This document shows, piece after piece, positions 29,901-39,870 of a stretch of DNA of 64,000 nt. Location of the stretch: the NCBI GenBank assembly GCA_002455255.1, contig DKKL01000007.1:1-64000 (forward strand). The letters are read 5' to 3'. The position numbers and the translations under genes were made by a program. The notes beneath the pieces were generated by a model that was given only the letters and a program-made list of their open reading frames with translations, was not told the DNA's origin and made no database searches. The DNA is from Candidatus Tepidiaquacellales bacterium UBA6667 (GTDB lineage: Bacteria > Bacteroidota > Ignavibacteria > Tepidaquicellales > Tepidaquicellaceae). Each line of letters opens with the position of its first letter. Within the stretch, counting starts at the first letter, position 1.

Positions 29901-29967
29901 AAATTGACTGGGAATGTGCAATTCCGGCAAAAAAGAGAAGAAAAAAGAGGTAAAATGATTTTTTCAT
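26911..29967 (-). CDS. T9SS cargo: LruC-like and FG-GAP-repeat surface protein
   Basis: The 1018-residue secreted protein has a signal peptide (about 1-19), a DUF11-like adhesin domain (about 120-225, GQNVTYTIKYYNNE ... VRDTIPTGLTFVSAT), an LruC/DUF4842-like domain (about 235-440, with FEDLKNSGWNDWDVNDFV), a propeller of FG-GAP/VCBS repeats (about 520-920, for example DLNNDGKPEVIIG, DIDGDNNLDILYG) and the T9SS tail ([27 protein letters not shown]). The acidic loops should bind Ca. It is the largest cargo protein here and is probably an adhesin or matrix protein. It converges on the helical protein gene and shares its terminator. Confidence 0.85.
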   Translation of the reverse strand: MKKSFYLFFLLFFAGIAHSQSISPIIEETINIGNGNYYSLIGYNNTSGSVQNISIGSSPNNRFNPTPQNRNQPTTFQIGRQYRVFTVNLTYGSNVTWLLTNRTATTGTKNVWVTVDDGSTIMPQVGQNVTYTIKYYNNENSTMQNVRVRDTIPTGLTFVSATNGGTLSGNAVVWTLPQLAGNDSGQVQVTFQVASTQPEYNNRVFLRGTMGNNIGANNNDVNSPSGPTTVTYRDSSLIAFEDLKNSGWNDWDVNDFVASWKSAVEVNNNGGIVKITYNYEALARGSSFDHTLFHNLNLEGNTSTNLTVRDTLGNIVNAWSFSNQQNSGQFTANIFQSTIQAMPAPSMGNPFANTQHFQVGIIKGYTATLEVTVDPAQNNYNSWINTVSNSDPYIVTILNQNIHIASIAGALGNTQNVDNNVDSTTVLYGYFLDLAYKLPYDWRWPLEGPTSAIWKSYPQFESYILSNKNSFTSWYNNPDTSKTWNRRVITGDNRLFAGSAGEIDTKLPYRYNPNADIIFTDSADSYFSSPKLSDLNNDGKPEVIIGNLDKKLYVYQSDGTQLPGFPYSTGGFIRSTPAIDKNNDNTSIIVFGCEDGKLYAVNQSGQAITGFPVTVSNRPIKSSPVIADLNNDGNKEIVVFSGDGQIYVYSKTGQLQNGFPVRVQNTEDQFGNLIIMPSPAVLDITYDGFKDIIVGTLDSTLKVIDRNGTVLSTTNLNGSVYSTPQIIKQSSDFRIITATSSGTIYNINWNGTVISSRKFNGESFISSPVVIDMFNDGSPEIITASMQGKIRLLNLDASLSQRWSVNVVQEIISSPVVADIDGDNNLDILYGLMNGFLIPVTRDGFLIDDTTMQSALVPFNSWIVSTSAIADIDNNGKLDVITASFDKTIKTFELPQTNSNSKVAWGMFGGNANNTNVSPVSVKKIENSLTPLKYELNQNYPNPFNPITKILYQIPEQSKVKLTVFNLLGQEVMTLVNSVQTAGNYEVNLNFNGMSSGLYFYTLETDKFKDTKKMMLVK

Positions 29968-30056
29968 TAAAAATTGTGATTTATTTTATTTGTGAACTCT
30001 AAATTACAATTCTTATGCCATAACTCAACTTATTTTTGTTATATTTTTAAGTTTAT

Positions 30057-31289
30057 TTACTTATTAATAACTGAATTTAATTTATCAGCAAGTAGGACCT
30101 TTTGATCGGTTACATATTCCGCAAGGTTTTTAATTGGCATGAAATTGAAAACAGCAGCCCAGATTATTCCATTTTTTCCGTTATGTTTGCCGTTATATCT
30201 TGCGATGGAGCTTGTTCCGACTAATGCTCCCTGATGGTCAAAAGCCATAGTTTCAGGATTTACAACAATTCCATTAGCGTAATATTCTCCGCTTGGGAAA
30301 GTTGAACCGCTTAATGGAGGGGATTTCATTAAATTTAAGGTTTGATTATCGAGGACATATTTAAAGTTTGGTTCGTGGTTTAGAGAAGCAATAATCGTTG
30401 CAAGGTCTTTTGCATTAGAAAGCCAACCGCCGGAGGAATATGAAACTTCAATATTATTTATCCCGCCATATACAGCATTCACCTGATCGGTATGAGAAGG
30501 ATCATGACTCCAAAGTTCAGAGTAAGAATCTTCATAGTCATAATAAATTACTTCTTCTTCAAATCTATTTTTGAAAAGTGATTTTCCAAGTTTCATATCA
30601 TTTATTCCAAGTGGGGCAAGAATTTGTTCTTTAATAAATTTTTCATAAGGTTCTCCGGAAACTCTTGTAATGATTTCACCGAGTAAAGAGTAACCTGTAT
30701 TTGAGTAAGCGTATTTCGTGCCCGGATCAAAATCGAGTGGTTCTCTCAAAATATATTTTATTGTGAATTCAGTATTTGCTGGTCGTGGAATATTGAAATG
30801 GTCTGCTGCCTTCCATATTTTTGTAAATATTCGGTCGCCGGAAACAGCGGTTTCCCAACCGGCGGAATGTTCAAGTAACATTTGAACTGTTATGTCATTT
30901 AATCTTCTGTCATATTGCATATCGGTTGGCAGATAGTCATTCATAATTTCAAAAACTTTGTCAGTCAGTTTTAATTTTTTATCCTGAACAAGTTTCATTA
31001 CACCTATTGCTGTTATGATTTTTGAACAAGATGCAATTCTCATCAGGTTATCAGTATGAATCGGGAAACTACTGTCTTTATCAGCAAAGCCGATAGCTTT
31101 ATTATAAATAAATTATCCGTCTTTTATAATAGCAAGCTGACCACCGGGAATTTTCCATTTCGTCATAAATTCAATAAGTATTTTATCTATATTCTGATTT
31201 TTATCGAGGTCATCACCGGTAATTGGTAAGTTTTGAGAGTTTACAATTACCGATAATGATAAAATGATGAGAGTTAATATAAATTTCAT
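30057..31289 (-). pseudogene. Serine hydrolase (beta-lactamase family), interrupted by TAA
   Basis: Reading from the ATG at 31289 gives a signal peptide (MKFILTLIILSLSVIVNSQ) and a normal class C-like N-terminus up to IPGGQLAIIKDG, then an in-frame TAA at 31115-31113 (codon 59). The same frame continues as FIYNKAIGFAD and through the whole catalytic domain: SCSK (SxxK), YSN in YAYSNTGY, and HQG near the end. The next ATG (31043) begins only four residues before the catalytic Ser and would lack the first strands, so it is not a sound start. The intact gene would be about 410 residues. Either a nonsense mutation, a sequencing error, or readthrough. Confidence 0.8.
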
Positions 31290-31388
31290 ATTAGTTATAT
31301 ATTATTTGAATTAAATGGAAATTACTCTTTAATTTCTGTTGAATAAAATTGATTTACAACTATATTTGTTATAATTAAATTAGCGGAT

Positions 31389-32693
31389 TTACTTACTCTT
31401 TCCGAGCAGTTTAAACATATTCTGTTTATATTCTTCAACTCCCGGCTGGTCAAATGGATTAACCTCAAGCAAGTATCCTGAAATACCACAAGCTCTTTCA
31501 AAAAAATAAATTAACTGACCAATATAATAAGGGTTGAGTTGAGGAATTTCGATTATGATATTCGGACAATTGCCGGAAGTATGAGCCTGTATTGTGCCGA
31601 GCATTGCCATATCGTTTACGTAACTTAAATTTTTATCTGAGAGATAATTCAGTTCATCTAAATCATTATCAGAATTTGGAATTGTAAGATTATTTTTATT
31701 GGAATTTAATTTTAATACTGTTTCAAAAATATTTCTGTTACCATCTTGTATTAACTGCCCGAGAGAATGTAGGTCTGTAGTGAAATTTACGCTTGCAGTG
31801 AAAATTCCTTTTCCATCTTTTCCTTCGGATTCACCGAATAATTGTTTCCACCATTCGGAAATGTATGTTATGTTAGGTTCATAAGATGCAAGAATTTCAA
31901 TTGATTTATTTTTTTTGTATAAAATATTTCTTATTGCTGAATAGAGATATGCCGGATTTTTAAAAATATCATTCTCATTGTTTATAAAATTCATCATATC
32001 TTTTGCACCTTTCACAATTTCTGTTATATTTATTCCTGCACATGCAATTGGTAATAAACCTACCGGAGTTAATACAGAAAATCTACCACCTATATCGTCA
32101 GGGATTATGAATGTTTTATAGTTCTCTTGAGTTGAAAGTTTTTTTAACGCACCTTTTTCTGAATCTGTGATTGCTATAATTCTTTCGGAAGCCCCAATCT
32201 TTCCAAATTTCTTTTCAATATGATTTTTTAATAATCTGAATGCAATTGCCGGCTCTGTTGTTGTGCCTGATTTTGAAATTACTATTACTGAATACTCTTT
32301 ATCTTCAAGATAAGCCAATAATTTTTCATGGTAACTTTCGCTTAAATTAAATCCGGCGTATAAAATTTCAGGTTCACCTTTTCCATAATCATTTTTAAAG
32401 GGTGGTGTTAGTGCTTCGATTATTGCCCTTGCACCGAGATAAGACCCTCCTATACCAACAACTACTATAACTTCTGAAATTATTCTGAATTTATCGGCTG
32501 ATAATCTTATATCTTCTAATTCTGAAACTGAAATTTCTTCCGGAAGTGTAACCCATCCGAGAAATTCTTTGCCCTTTCCGGTTCTTCCTGTCAATTCCTT
32601 ATCTGCATTATAAACAAACTCGGAAAATTTTTTTATTTCTTCATCAGTAATAAAATTTTTTAAATATTCGGTATTTAAATTTATATTTTTCAT
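31389..32693 (-). CDS. pgi: Glucose-6-phosphate isomerase
   Basis: The 434-residue protein has the phosphoglucose isomerase signatures VVGIGGSYLGARAI (near residue 78), ISKSGTTTEPAIAF (near 140), GGRFSVLTPVGLLPIACAGI and EWWKQLFGESEGKDGKG. The length fits the shorter bacterial type. It interconverts glucose 6-phosphate and fructose 6-phosphate in the cytoplasm. It is the last gene of an operon with penicillin acylase, purT and an outer-membrane-like protein (gaps of 12, 15 and 6 bases). No sign of damage. Confidence 0.94.
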   Translation of the reverse strand: MKNINLNTEYLKNFITDEEIKKFSEFVYNADKELTGRTGKGKEFLGWVTLPEEISVSELEDIRLSADKFRIISEVIVVVGIGGSYLGARAIIEALTPPFKNDYGKGEPEILYAGFNLSESYHEKLLAYLEDKEYSVIVISKSGTTTEPAIAFRLLKNHIEKKFGKIGASERIIAITDSEKGALKKLSTQENYKTFIIPDDIGGRFSVLTPVGLLPIACAGINITEIVKGAKDMMNFINNENDIFKNPAYLYSAIRNILYKKNKSIEILASYEPNITYISEWWKQLFGESEGKDGKGIFTASVNFTTDLHSLGQLIQDGNRNIFETVLKLNSNKNNLTIPNSDNDLDELNYLSDKNLSYVNDMAMLGTIQAHTSGNCPNIIIEIPQLNPYYIGQLIYFFERACGISGYLLEVNPFDQPGVEEYKQNMFKLLGKSK

Positions 32694-32699
32694 AATTTT

Positions 32700-33539
32700 T
32701 TATAGTTTAAGTCCGAATCCAATGGAAATTTTTCTTTTAATAAAAATCATTTCCTTTTCTTCCTGTTCAAACTTTGCATTTATGGATGCTATCTCATGAA
32801 CATCAAAAAAAAATGTTGTAGTGAACGAGTATAAATAACCAAAAGTTTTATCAATTCTTAAATCCCTTTCATACCTGCCAGACAAATCAAACTGCATATA
32901 ATATCTTTTTAGTGTTGCTCCGATATTTATAAAAGAATTGTATGTATAATAATTATCTTTTGCTTTTGGAGCTGTTTGTTTTTGATAATCAACTCCTATA
33001 GACGGATTTACTCCGAAAACCCAGTGGTTATCCTTACCGTTATATTTAAATTTATATGATGATGCATTAAAGATTGGTATTGCAAAATCAGGAAACGAAG
33101 GGTTGAATGAAACTTTTACATCAATGAGTTCTTTTTTTGAATAAAAATCCTTTTCATATGATAATGAAGGTATCAAATTTGCTCGTGATTTTTTATTTGA
33201 GTATAAAAGATACTTTGCCGTTATTCCTGATTTGATTTTTTCTTTTCTATCTTTGCCATTACTTGTATAATCAAACTGAACAAACGGTGTTATTGAAAAA
33301 TCCTGATATTTAAAAACTTTTATTAAAATTGCCGCATCTATTGTATAAACTGCACTGTCATCATTTTTTTTTGAATATGAAAATAATGCCGGTGATGTGG
33401 ACTCTGAGGAAACGCTGAAACCTTTTCTTAATTCTATTATGTTTCTTAATTCTTCTATAAAGCTGACAGAGGAATCTATAGTTTGTGTATTTGCTGTGCC
33501 TGATATTAAGAAAATTACAATTAGTAATATTTTTTTCAT
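32700..33539 (-). CDS. Putative outer-membrane beta-barrel protein
   Basis: This 279-residue protein has a signal peptide (about 1-19) followed by a series of alternating hydrophobic/polar strands rich in Tyr and Phe (for example FSITPFVQFDYTSN, YYTYNSFINIGATLKRYYMQF, KISIGFGLKL). The C-terminus ends in a hydrophobic strand, as in outer-membrane beta-barrels. No family is recognised. It lies 4 bases downstream of purT and 6 bases upstream of pgi; its presence in a metabolic operon may just reflect gene packing. Confidence 0.6.
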   Translation of the reverse strand: MKKILLIVIFLISGTANTQTIDSSVSFIEELRNIIELRKGFSVSSESTSPALFSYSKKNDDSAVYTIDAAILIKVFKYQDFSITPFVQFDYTSNGKDRKEKIKSGITAKYLLYSNKKSRANLIPSLSYEKDFYSKKELIDVKVSFNPSFPDFAIPIFNASSYKFKYNGKDNHWVFGVNPSIGVDYQKQTAPKAKDNYYTYNSFINIGATLKRYYMQFDLSGRYERDLRIDKTFGYLYSFTTTFFFDVHEIASINAKFEQEEKEMIFIKRKISIGFGLKL

Positions 33540-33543
33540 AAAT

Positions 33544-34728
33544 TTATTTATGAGTAATTTTTACTTTTGAAGAAATCTCCTTTGCTCTTTCTCTTAATTT
33601 ATTCATATCAGCATCTTGTTCGTCATAAGTTAACGCAACACCCATTCGTCTATATTTTCTCGTTACAGGTTTTCCAAATATTTTAATATCGGAATTTTTA
33701 ATTTTTAATGCTTCGTCTATTCCCTTGTAACAGGGGTTTTCTATTCCGTTTTCATTTGCCAATATTACCGAGCTTACACCGGATTTTAAAAGCCGGATTT
33801 CATTTATTGGTAAACCGAGTATAGCTCTCAGATGTAATTCAAACTCATTTAAGTTTTGTGTTCCTGCAAGTGTTACCATTCCGGTGTCATGAGGTCTTGG
33901 TGATAATTCAGAAAAATATACTTCGCTTTCTGTCATAAAAAATTCAACTCCCCAAATACCTGAACCTGTTAAAGATTTTGTAACAAGTTTTGCAATGTGT
34001 TCCGCTTCTTTGAGTTGAGTTTCTGACATAGGGATTGGTTGCCAACTCTCCTGATAATCACCACGCTCTTGTCTATGACCAATAGGCGGACAAAAAAGTG
34101 TTTCTCCTGAATTTTGTGTGACTGTTAAAAGTGTTATCTCAAAATTAAAATTTATAAACTCCTCAACTATTACTTCCATAAAATCACCTCTGCTTCCTTC
34201 GCATGCATAGTCCCACGCTTTTTCTATATCAGATTCGGATTTTATGGATGACTGACCTTTGCCGGAAGAAGACATTAATGGTTTCACTATACAAGGTATT
34301 CCGATTTCTTTTACTGCAATTTTTAATTCGTTTAATGAAGAAGCATATCTGAATTTTGCAGTTCTAAGATTTAATTCTTTTGCAGCGAGGTCTCTAATTG
34401 CTTTTCTGTTCATTGTATAGTTAACTGCTTTGGCACTTGGTACTACTTTTATACCAATTGCTTCATAGTCATAAAGTTTTTCAGTTCTAATAGCTTCAAT
34501 TTCCGGAACGATGATATCTGGTTTATGTTTTTCAACAATTCTGTCGAGTTCATTTCCATCAAGCATATTTATCACTTCTCTAAAATCTGACACCTGCTGA
34601 GCAGGTGCATCATTATAAGAATCAACAGCAATAACAATTTGACCAAGTCTTTTTGCAGCAATTGCAAATTCCTTTCCTAACTCTCCAGAACCAAGAAGTA
34701 ATATTTTATTAGTTTTAAAGTCTTTCAT
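33544..34728 (-). CDS. purT: Phosphoribosylglycinamide formyltransferase 2 (formate-dependent)
   Basis: The 394-residue product is an ATP-grasp enzyme with [21 protein letters not shown] at the N-terminus, [12 protein letters not shown] (ATP-binding) near residue 150, [28 protein letters not shown] and the C-terminal [12 protein letters not shown]. PurT makes formyl-GAR from GAR, formate and ATP in purine synthesis, an alternative to folate-dependent PurN. Length matches E. coli PurT (392 residues). It is 12 bases downstream of the penicillin acylase gene and 4 bases before the next. Confidence 0.95.
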   Translation of the reverse strand: MKDFKTNKILLLGSGELGKEFAIAAKRLGQIVIAVDSYNDAPAQQVSDFREVINMLDGNELDRIVEKHKPDIIVPEIEAIRTEKLYDYEAIGIKVVPSAKAVNYTMNRKAIRDLAAKELNLRTAKFRYASSLNELKIAVKEIGIPCIVKPLMSSSGKGQSSIKSESDIEKAWDYACEGSRGDFMEVIVEEFINFNFEITLLTVTQNSGETLFCPPIGHRQERGDYQESWQPIPMSETQLKEAEHIAKLVTKSLTGSGIWGVEFFMTESEVYFSELSPRPHDTGMVTLAGTQNLNEFELHLRAILGLPINEIRLLKSGVSSVILANENGIENPCYKGIDEALKIKNSDIKIFGKPVTRKYRRMGVALTYDEQDADMNKLRERAKEISSKVKITHK

Positions 34729-34740
34729 TTGTTTTTAAAA

Positions 34741-37266
34741 TTATGGTTCTAATTTTAAAATTTTTATTTCCTGCTTAACCAGTTCATTAAAATCAGTACT
34801 TACATTTTTATATTCTCCATTCAGCCACAGTCTTACCTGATCTGCATAGTTGATATGCAGTGGCTGTCCTGACTGTCCACCGGGAATAATCGTATATAAA
34901 TTTTTATTTTTTCCCATATCAACAATCATTCTCATTGATGCACCGAGAGAAAAATCAAATTCATTGCTTGCTAATGCTTTTGAAAAACTATATTCACCGC
35001 AATTCACAGTTACTCCGCTGCCACCCATTTCAAAAGGTCCGATATTTACTATTCCGCTTAACGCAGGAACAACACCTAATGGATGTGAAATTGTAACCTT
35101 ATGAAAATTTCCCCATAACCAGTTATTATAATCATCTGTTCCTGTGTAATCCGAAAGTGTTTTGACCGCTTCGACAAAACTTTTTCTGACATAATAATCA
35201 CGTGCTGTTGCTATTGTTATATCATTTTGATTTAATGAAAATAACCATGATTTATTTGCTTTTAACAAACGTGAAGTATTTCTTACAGGGATATTTTTCA
35301 AGAATAAATAATCATTAAATAAATCCTGACCTAAAACATTATAATATAAATTTTTATATAAATGTATTTCAAACTGTGCAAATAAAGTTGCCGCCGGACT
35401 AAAGGCAGTCATCTGATAATCCCATTTTTTAATTAATGTTAAATATTTCTGATATTCAGGCGGAAGTGAATTTGAATCTTTAAATGCTTCAAATATATAC
35501 TCACAAAATTCTTTTGCCTGTAAGTTTGAAAAATTTATTTGTAACAGTTTAAATTCGTCAGCAGAAAAAATGCTTCTCGAAGTAAGCTCTTGTTCAATTC
35601 TTTCTGCCCTGTAGTGAGGTTCAAACAAATTTGAAATGTAATATTTATAATTTTTTACGGGTTTATTGTTTGCTGTTACGATGTATCCTTTTTGAGGATT
35701 ATATTCATTAGGAAGCTCATCAAACGGCACAAACCCGATCCATTCAAGTTCTCCGGATGACGGGTAAATCATTTGCGAAATATTCTCCGGATTATTTCTT
35801 ATAGGAATTTTTCCTGCTACCTGATAACCAATATTACCGGATGTATCCGCATAAGTAAAATTAACTGATGGAACTCCAAAATCAGTAAGTGCTGATCTGA
35901 ATTCATCTTTGGATTTTGCATTATTAATTTTGTAAATAGCTTTAATCTCATCTGACGTTTCAAAACCTGTCCATCTGAAAGTTACAATTTTATTCTCCGG
36001 TTGCGAAAATCCTCTGCTTTGAGAAAAACTTCTTTTATTTAATGATGATATTACCGGTCCAAACTTTGTGTTATAAGTTCTGAAATAATAATCATCCTTC
36101 ACGTCCTTTATTTTTATGCTTTCTTCAGTGCTGTCAAGATTGTAAAACGTATCTTTAATTTTATATTGCAGTTTATTATCAGGATTTAAATCAAGTATAT
36201 AAAAATCAGAATCATCATTCATAAGATTCGTTATTCCCCAACTGATTACGTTGTTGCTTCCTATGGCAACAAGTGGGGTTCCGGGAATGGAAAACCCTGC
36301 TACGCTTGATTTCACAGAATTATCATATAAATGAATTTCATACCATTTGGAAGGTGATGATAAAAATAAATGAGGATCGTTTGCAAGAATTGGTTTTCCT
36401 GATTCTGATTTTGAACTGCTTACTACCCACGAATTGCTACCGATTGAACTGCCCGATATATTAAAATGTGATTTATAATTTTTAACCGTATTAAAGAAAT
36501 CAAAAGATAAGTTCGAAAGATTTTTATAACTGTTTTCTATATGACTTAAAGAAGTCTGTTTGTTTGTATTGTTTGATGTATCTTTTGAATTTGATTTATC
36601 ATGAATTACAAAAGGTCCGTCTTCAGGATAATCAGGAAAAAATTCTTTTGCTCTCTCAATTCCGAGTTTAGTTGCGATTTCACCAAACATAAAATCTGTG
36701 TACCAGGATAAATTTAATTCCCATGCCATCATCCTCATCACCATCAATGAATGTTCCTGCTTCCAGACCTCCGGTTTATAATTTAAAATGTCAAATTCTA
36801 ACGGCAAATTTTTATTATGAGTTTCTATAAATGAATTTACACCTTTTGTATAAGATTCTAAAACAAGTTTTGATTCGGGGGAAATTTTATCCATTAACTG
36901 ATATGCTGTTTTATAAATTCCTAAAGTGCGGAACAATATATCATAATCTAAAACATCTTTTCCAAAAATTTCGGATAGTCTTCCTTCTGCTACCCTCCTT
37001 GTTAAATCCATCTGCCAAAGTCTGTCTTGTGCATGAATATAGCCCTGTGCGAAATACATATCTTCACGGTTATTTGCATAAATGTGAGAAACTCCAAAAT
37101 TATCTTTGAGAATTGTTACAGAATCTTTTAAACCTGCAACTTTTTTTAAACCGGACTCATCGTAAAAAGATTTTTGAGTAAGATCAGAAAACAGAAATCC
37201 GAGAGTAACAGCGATTGCTATTACTAAAATTGAAATACCAAGTAAGTTTTTAAGTATCGGATTCAT
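34741..37266 (-). CDS. Penicillin acylase family N-terminal nucleophile hydrolase
   Basis: The 841-residue protein has an N-terminal membrane anchor (about residues 8-27), an alpha-subunit region with FGVSHIYANNREDMYFAQGYIHAQDRLWQMDL and GRLSEIFG, and the autoprocessing site at Gly276/Ser277 in SIGSNSWVV, where Ser277 becomes the N-terminal nucleophile of the beta chain. This is the penicillin G acylase/aculeacin acylase family, which hydrolyses amides such as beta-lactam side chains and acyl-homoserine lactones. The substrate here is unknown. The ISGSSIGSNSWVVSSSKS and HLFLSSPSKWYEI stretches fit. It is the first gene of the purT-pgi operon. Confidence 0.88.
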   Translation of the reverse strand: MNPILKNLLGISILVIAIAVTLGFLFSDLTQKSFYDESGLKKVAGLKDSVTILKDNFGVSHIYANNREDMYFAQGYIHAQDRLWQMDLTRRVAEGRLSEIFGKDVLDYDILFRTLGIYKTAYQLMDKISPESKLVLESYTKGVNSFIETHNKNLPLEFDILNYKPEVWKQEHSLMVMRMMAWELNLSWYTDFMFGEIATKLGIERAKEFFPDYPEDGPFVIHDKSNSKDTSNNTNKQTSLSHIENSYKNLSNLSFDFFNTVKNYKSHFNISGSSIGSNSWVVSSSKSESGKPILANDPHLFLSSPSKWYEIHLYDNSVKSSVAGFSIPGTPLVAIGSNNVISWGITNLMNDDSDFYILDLNPDNKLQYKIKDTFYNLDSTEESIKIKDVKDDYYFRTYNTKFGPVISSLNKRSFSQSRGFSQPENKIVTFRWTGFETSDEIKAIYKINNAKSKDEFRSALTDFGVPSVNFTYADTSGNIGYQVAGKIPIRNNPENISQMIYPSSGELEWIGFVPFDELPNEYNPQKGYIVTANNKPVKNYKYYISNLFEPHYRAERIEQELTSRSIFSADEFKLLQINFSNLQAKEFCEYIFEAFKDSNSLPPEYQKYLTLIKKWDYQMTAFSPAATLFAQFEIHLYKNLYYNVLGQDLFNDYLFLKNIPVRNTSRLLKANKSWLFSLNQNDITIATARDYYVRKSFVEAVKTLSDYTGTDDYNNWLWGNFHKVTISHPLGVVPALSGIVNIGPFEMGGSGVTVNCGEYSFSKALASNEFDFSLGASMRMIVDMGKNKNLYTIIPGGQSGQPLHINYADQVRLWLNGEYKNVSTDFNELVKQEIKILKLEP

Positions 37267-37332
37267 TGGTGAGGTAAAATACCCAAGAATAATAATTAAT
37301 TTGAGGAAAATATAAATCTATAAAAAATAAAA

Positions 37333-37364
37333 AAAACCCGGTAAAACAAACTTTACCGGGTTTT
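37333..37364 (-). terminator. Terminator after the cupredoxin T9SS gene
   Basis: A 13-bp stem AAAACCCGGTAAA/TTTACCGGGTTTT with a 6-base loop lies 23 bases after the stop at 37388. A T-rich tract follows on the minus strand. This separates the T9SS gene from penicillin acylase. Confidence 0.9.
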
Positions 37365-37387
37365 CTAATTAATAAATTAAAAAATTT

Positions 37388-39786
37388 TTATTTAACAAGT
37401 AACATCTTTAGTATTTTTTCATTTCTTGTATTTTCTGATGTTGCAATTAATTTATAATAATATACACCACTTGCTAAATTTGAACCGTTAAATTCAATTT
37501 GTTTATATCCGGCTGAAATATTTCCGTTAATAAGTGAACTAACTTTTCGACCTGTTAAATCAAAAATTTCAAGTGTTACGTAACTGTCGTTTGACAGTTC
37601 AAATGTTATGGTTGTGGATGGATTAAACGGATTGGGATAATTCTGATTTAACGAAAATACCTGCGGTGTTGCAATTATTATTTCAGAATTTAAATTATAA
37701 TATCTGAAATTTCCGTTGAAATCAACCTGTTTTAGTCTGTAAAGATATTTTCCTGAATTTAAATTTTTATCGTTAAATTTATAACTTTGTTCAGTTGATG
37801 AATTTCCTTTTGAAGGAATAAATGCGACTGAGACATATTCAGGAGAGTTATCATTTTCAGTGTTTGTAATATCTGCTCTTTGAACATCAAAGCCGGAGTT
37901 GTTAATTTCTCTTGAAGTTGACCAATCAAGTATCACTTCATTTTTTATAGTTGAAGCCATAAAGCTGTTCATCTCTACAGGTAAAGGATTAACAATTGAA
38001 TTTCCTGCCTGATAAAATCTGCTGAATGGAAAACCAATATTATCTCGTTTTGCTACATCTGCATATCCATTAACATGTGTTCCGGGTAAAGAAAAAGTTA
38101 TTCCTCCGGTATTAGACCATACCATTCTTAAATCAGAACCGTTGTTTATACCGGTTTGACCGTTTCCGTCTATTGATAATGAAATTAAACCTCCCGATAT
38201 TAAAGTTGAAGATAATTCCCAGTAAGCGTTAGATCTTCGTGTTACTGTAAATCCTCCATCGTTAAGAGGAATAGGTAAATCACTTCCATCTGTACCGTCA
38301 ACATATCTGATACCGATTCTTCCCTGAGTAGTAGGAGGTGTTGTATATCTTACTTTTGCAGTTTTTAAAGTTGTGGAACTTCCAACAGGATACTCAAGAG
38401 AATCAGAAATTACACCATCAAAAAACCATCTCTCGAGTTGACCTGTAACGATACCGCCGGTTCTTATTAATGTACCGGGATTTGTAGCATCATAACCAAC
38501 GCAAAGCCATGCACCCATTATAGAATTTATATTTCCGTTAACCATTCTTACTGAATCAACATAATATGACTGAGTAAAATTAAATCCTGCAGGATTATCA
38601 AACTCAACTGTTTTAGAAATGAAAGTTGATAAGTTTCCGGTTATTGTTTGTAATGAAGTTCCATTTAATCTTATAAATTGATTTGAGCCGGCACTAAATT
38701 CCATTTTGCCATAAACAGACCAATCTCCTGCTATGCTTATAGAATTTCCTGAAACTGATGACATTGCAGAACTGTCATAAGCATGCTCTTCAATATAAAA
38801 ATCACCTCTGACAGTCAGAGGGCTACCACCGGTTCTAATGTATTTTTTTGACATTAAACCGCCACCGCCTGCTACACCATATAACTGTAATGAGCCATAA
38901 ATTATTCCTGAAGCAGTTATGCTAAATGAACTTGTTGTTGGAACATCATATCTGAAAATACCTTTTGCAGTTAAAGGATCTCTCGATAATTTATTTGTTA
39001 ATCCGGAAGTACCTCTTGTTGTATTATGAACCCAAAGTCCACCATTAAAAATTTTTATACTGTCATTCGCATTTGCTACATTTACTCCTAAACCGGCAGC
39101 AGCACCGGACTGATTTTGAAATACTCCTCTTTCATAAATTAAAAATCAGGGTCATTGATATTTGAATTTCCAACTGTCAAACCCGGATTATTGGTATTGC
39201 CAGAAGTTAAATTTAAAAATATAAAATTTGGATCTAAAGGTTGAATAATAATTTTTGCAACTGTTGTATTAACCGCTCCGGTTGGTAAATTTACAACATA
39301 AGTAAAAGGTACATAAAAATTATTTAATAATACACTGTCTGTAGATGCAGGTACAGTATTGTCTGTCCAGTTAAAAGCATCACTCCAACTTATCCCATCA
39401 CCTTCTCCATCCCACATTTTATATCCGAAACCGGCATTGATTGTACCTGACATCCCGGGCCAATGAGGAACACATCCATAAACATAAGTACCGGCAACTG
39501 TTACAACATAATCAAACACTGGACTTCCTGAACTCATTATCGCATCCCATGGGGCTGCCCCACCGGGATATGATGTACCCGCTTGAACTTTTGGATCACA
39601 AGTGGTTGTATGAAAACCCTCTATCCATTGAAATCTGACAGTATCACCTACTATTACATTTAAATTATCAGGTGTGAACTGATTACTCGATACATTAATC
39701 GTATGAATAGTTGAAAAAGATTGATTAGGGGAAAAAAATTGGAGAACTATAACAAAAAAGGGTAAAAGGTAAATTCCTTTCTTCAT
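37388..39786 (-). pseudogene. Frameshifted T9SS cargo gene with N-terminal cupredoxin domain
   Basis: Two open frames form one gene. From 39786 the frame gives a signal peptide and a plastocyanin/azurin-like cupredoxin (about residues 25-125: NVIVGDTVRFQW, HTTTCDP, YGCVPHWPGMSG with Cys-x3-His-x3-Met), then ends at a TAA at 39141-39139. The other frame, shifted by one base, continues without a stop as FLIYERGVFQNQSGAAAG to 37388, ending in a T9SS tail ([27 protein letters not shown]). Adding one T to the five-T run (complement of 39141-39145) restores a single 799-residue protein. The loss could be a true mutation, phase variation or a base-calling error in a homopolymer. Confidence 0.85.
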
Positions 39787-39870
39787 AATATATAAGTAAA
39801 ATTTTAGTAAATAAAGAATTTAATTTCAATAATACAATAGAAATAAAAATCTTATATTACCGAAATATTA

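Noticed and set aside
30057..31043. A complete shorter serine hydrolase starting at MRIASCSK
   Set aside because: The start would be four residues before the catalytic Ser and would lack the N-terminal strands; a normal N-terminus with signal peptide is encoded in frame upstream of a TAA.
34741..37266. Penicillin resistance or biosynthesis gene
   Set aside because: Penicillin acylase family members act on many amides; the operon with purT and pgi gives no support for antibiotic metabolism.
37388..38854. A separate gene starting MSKKYIRTGG
   Set aside because: It has no signal peptide though it ends in a T9SS tail, and its frame continues upstream to the end of the cupredoxin frame; one missing base explains both.
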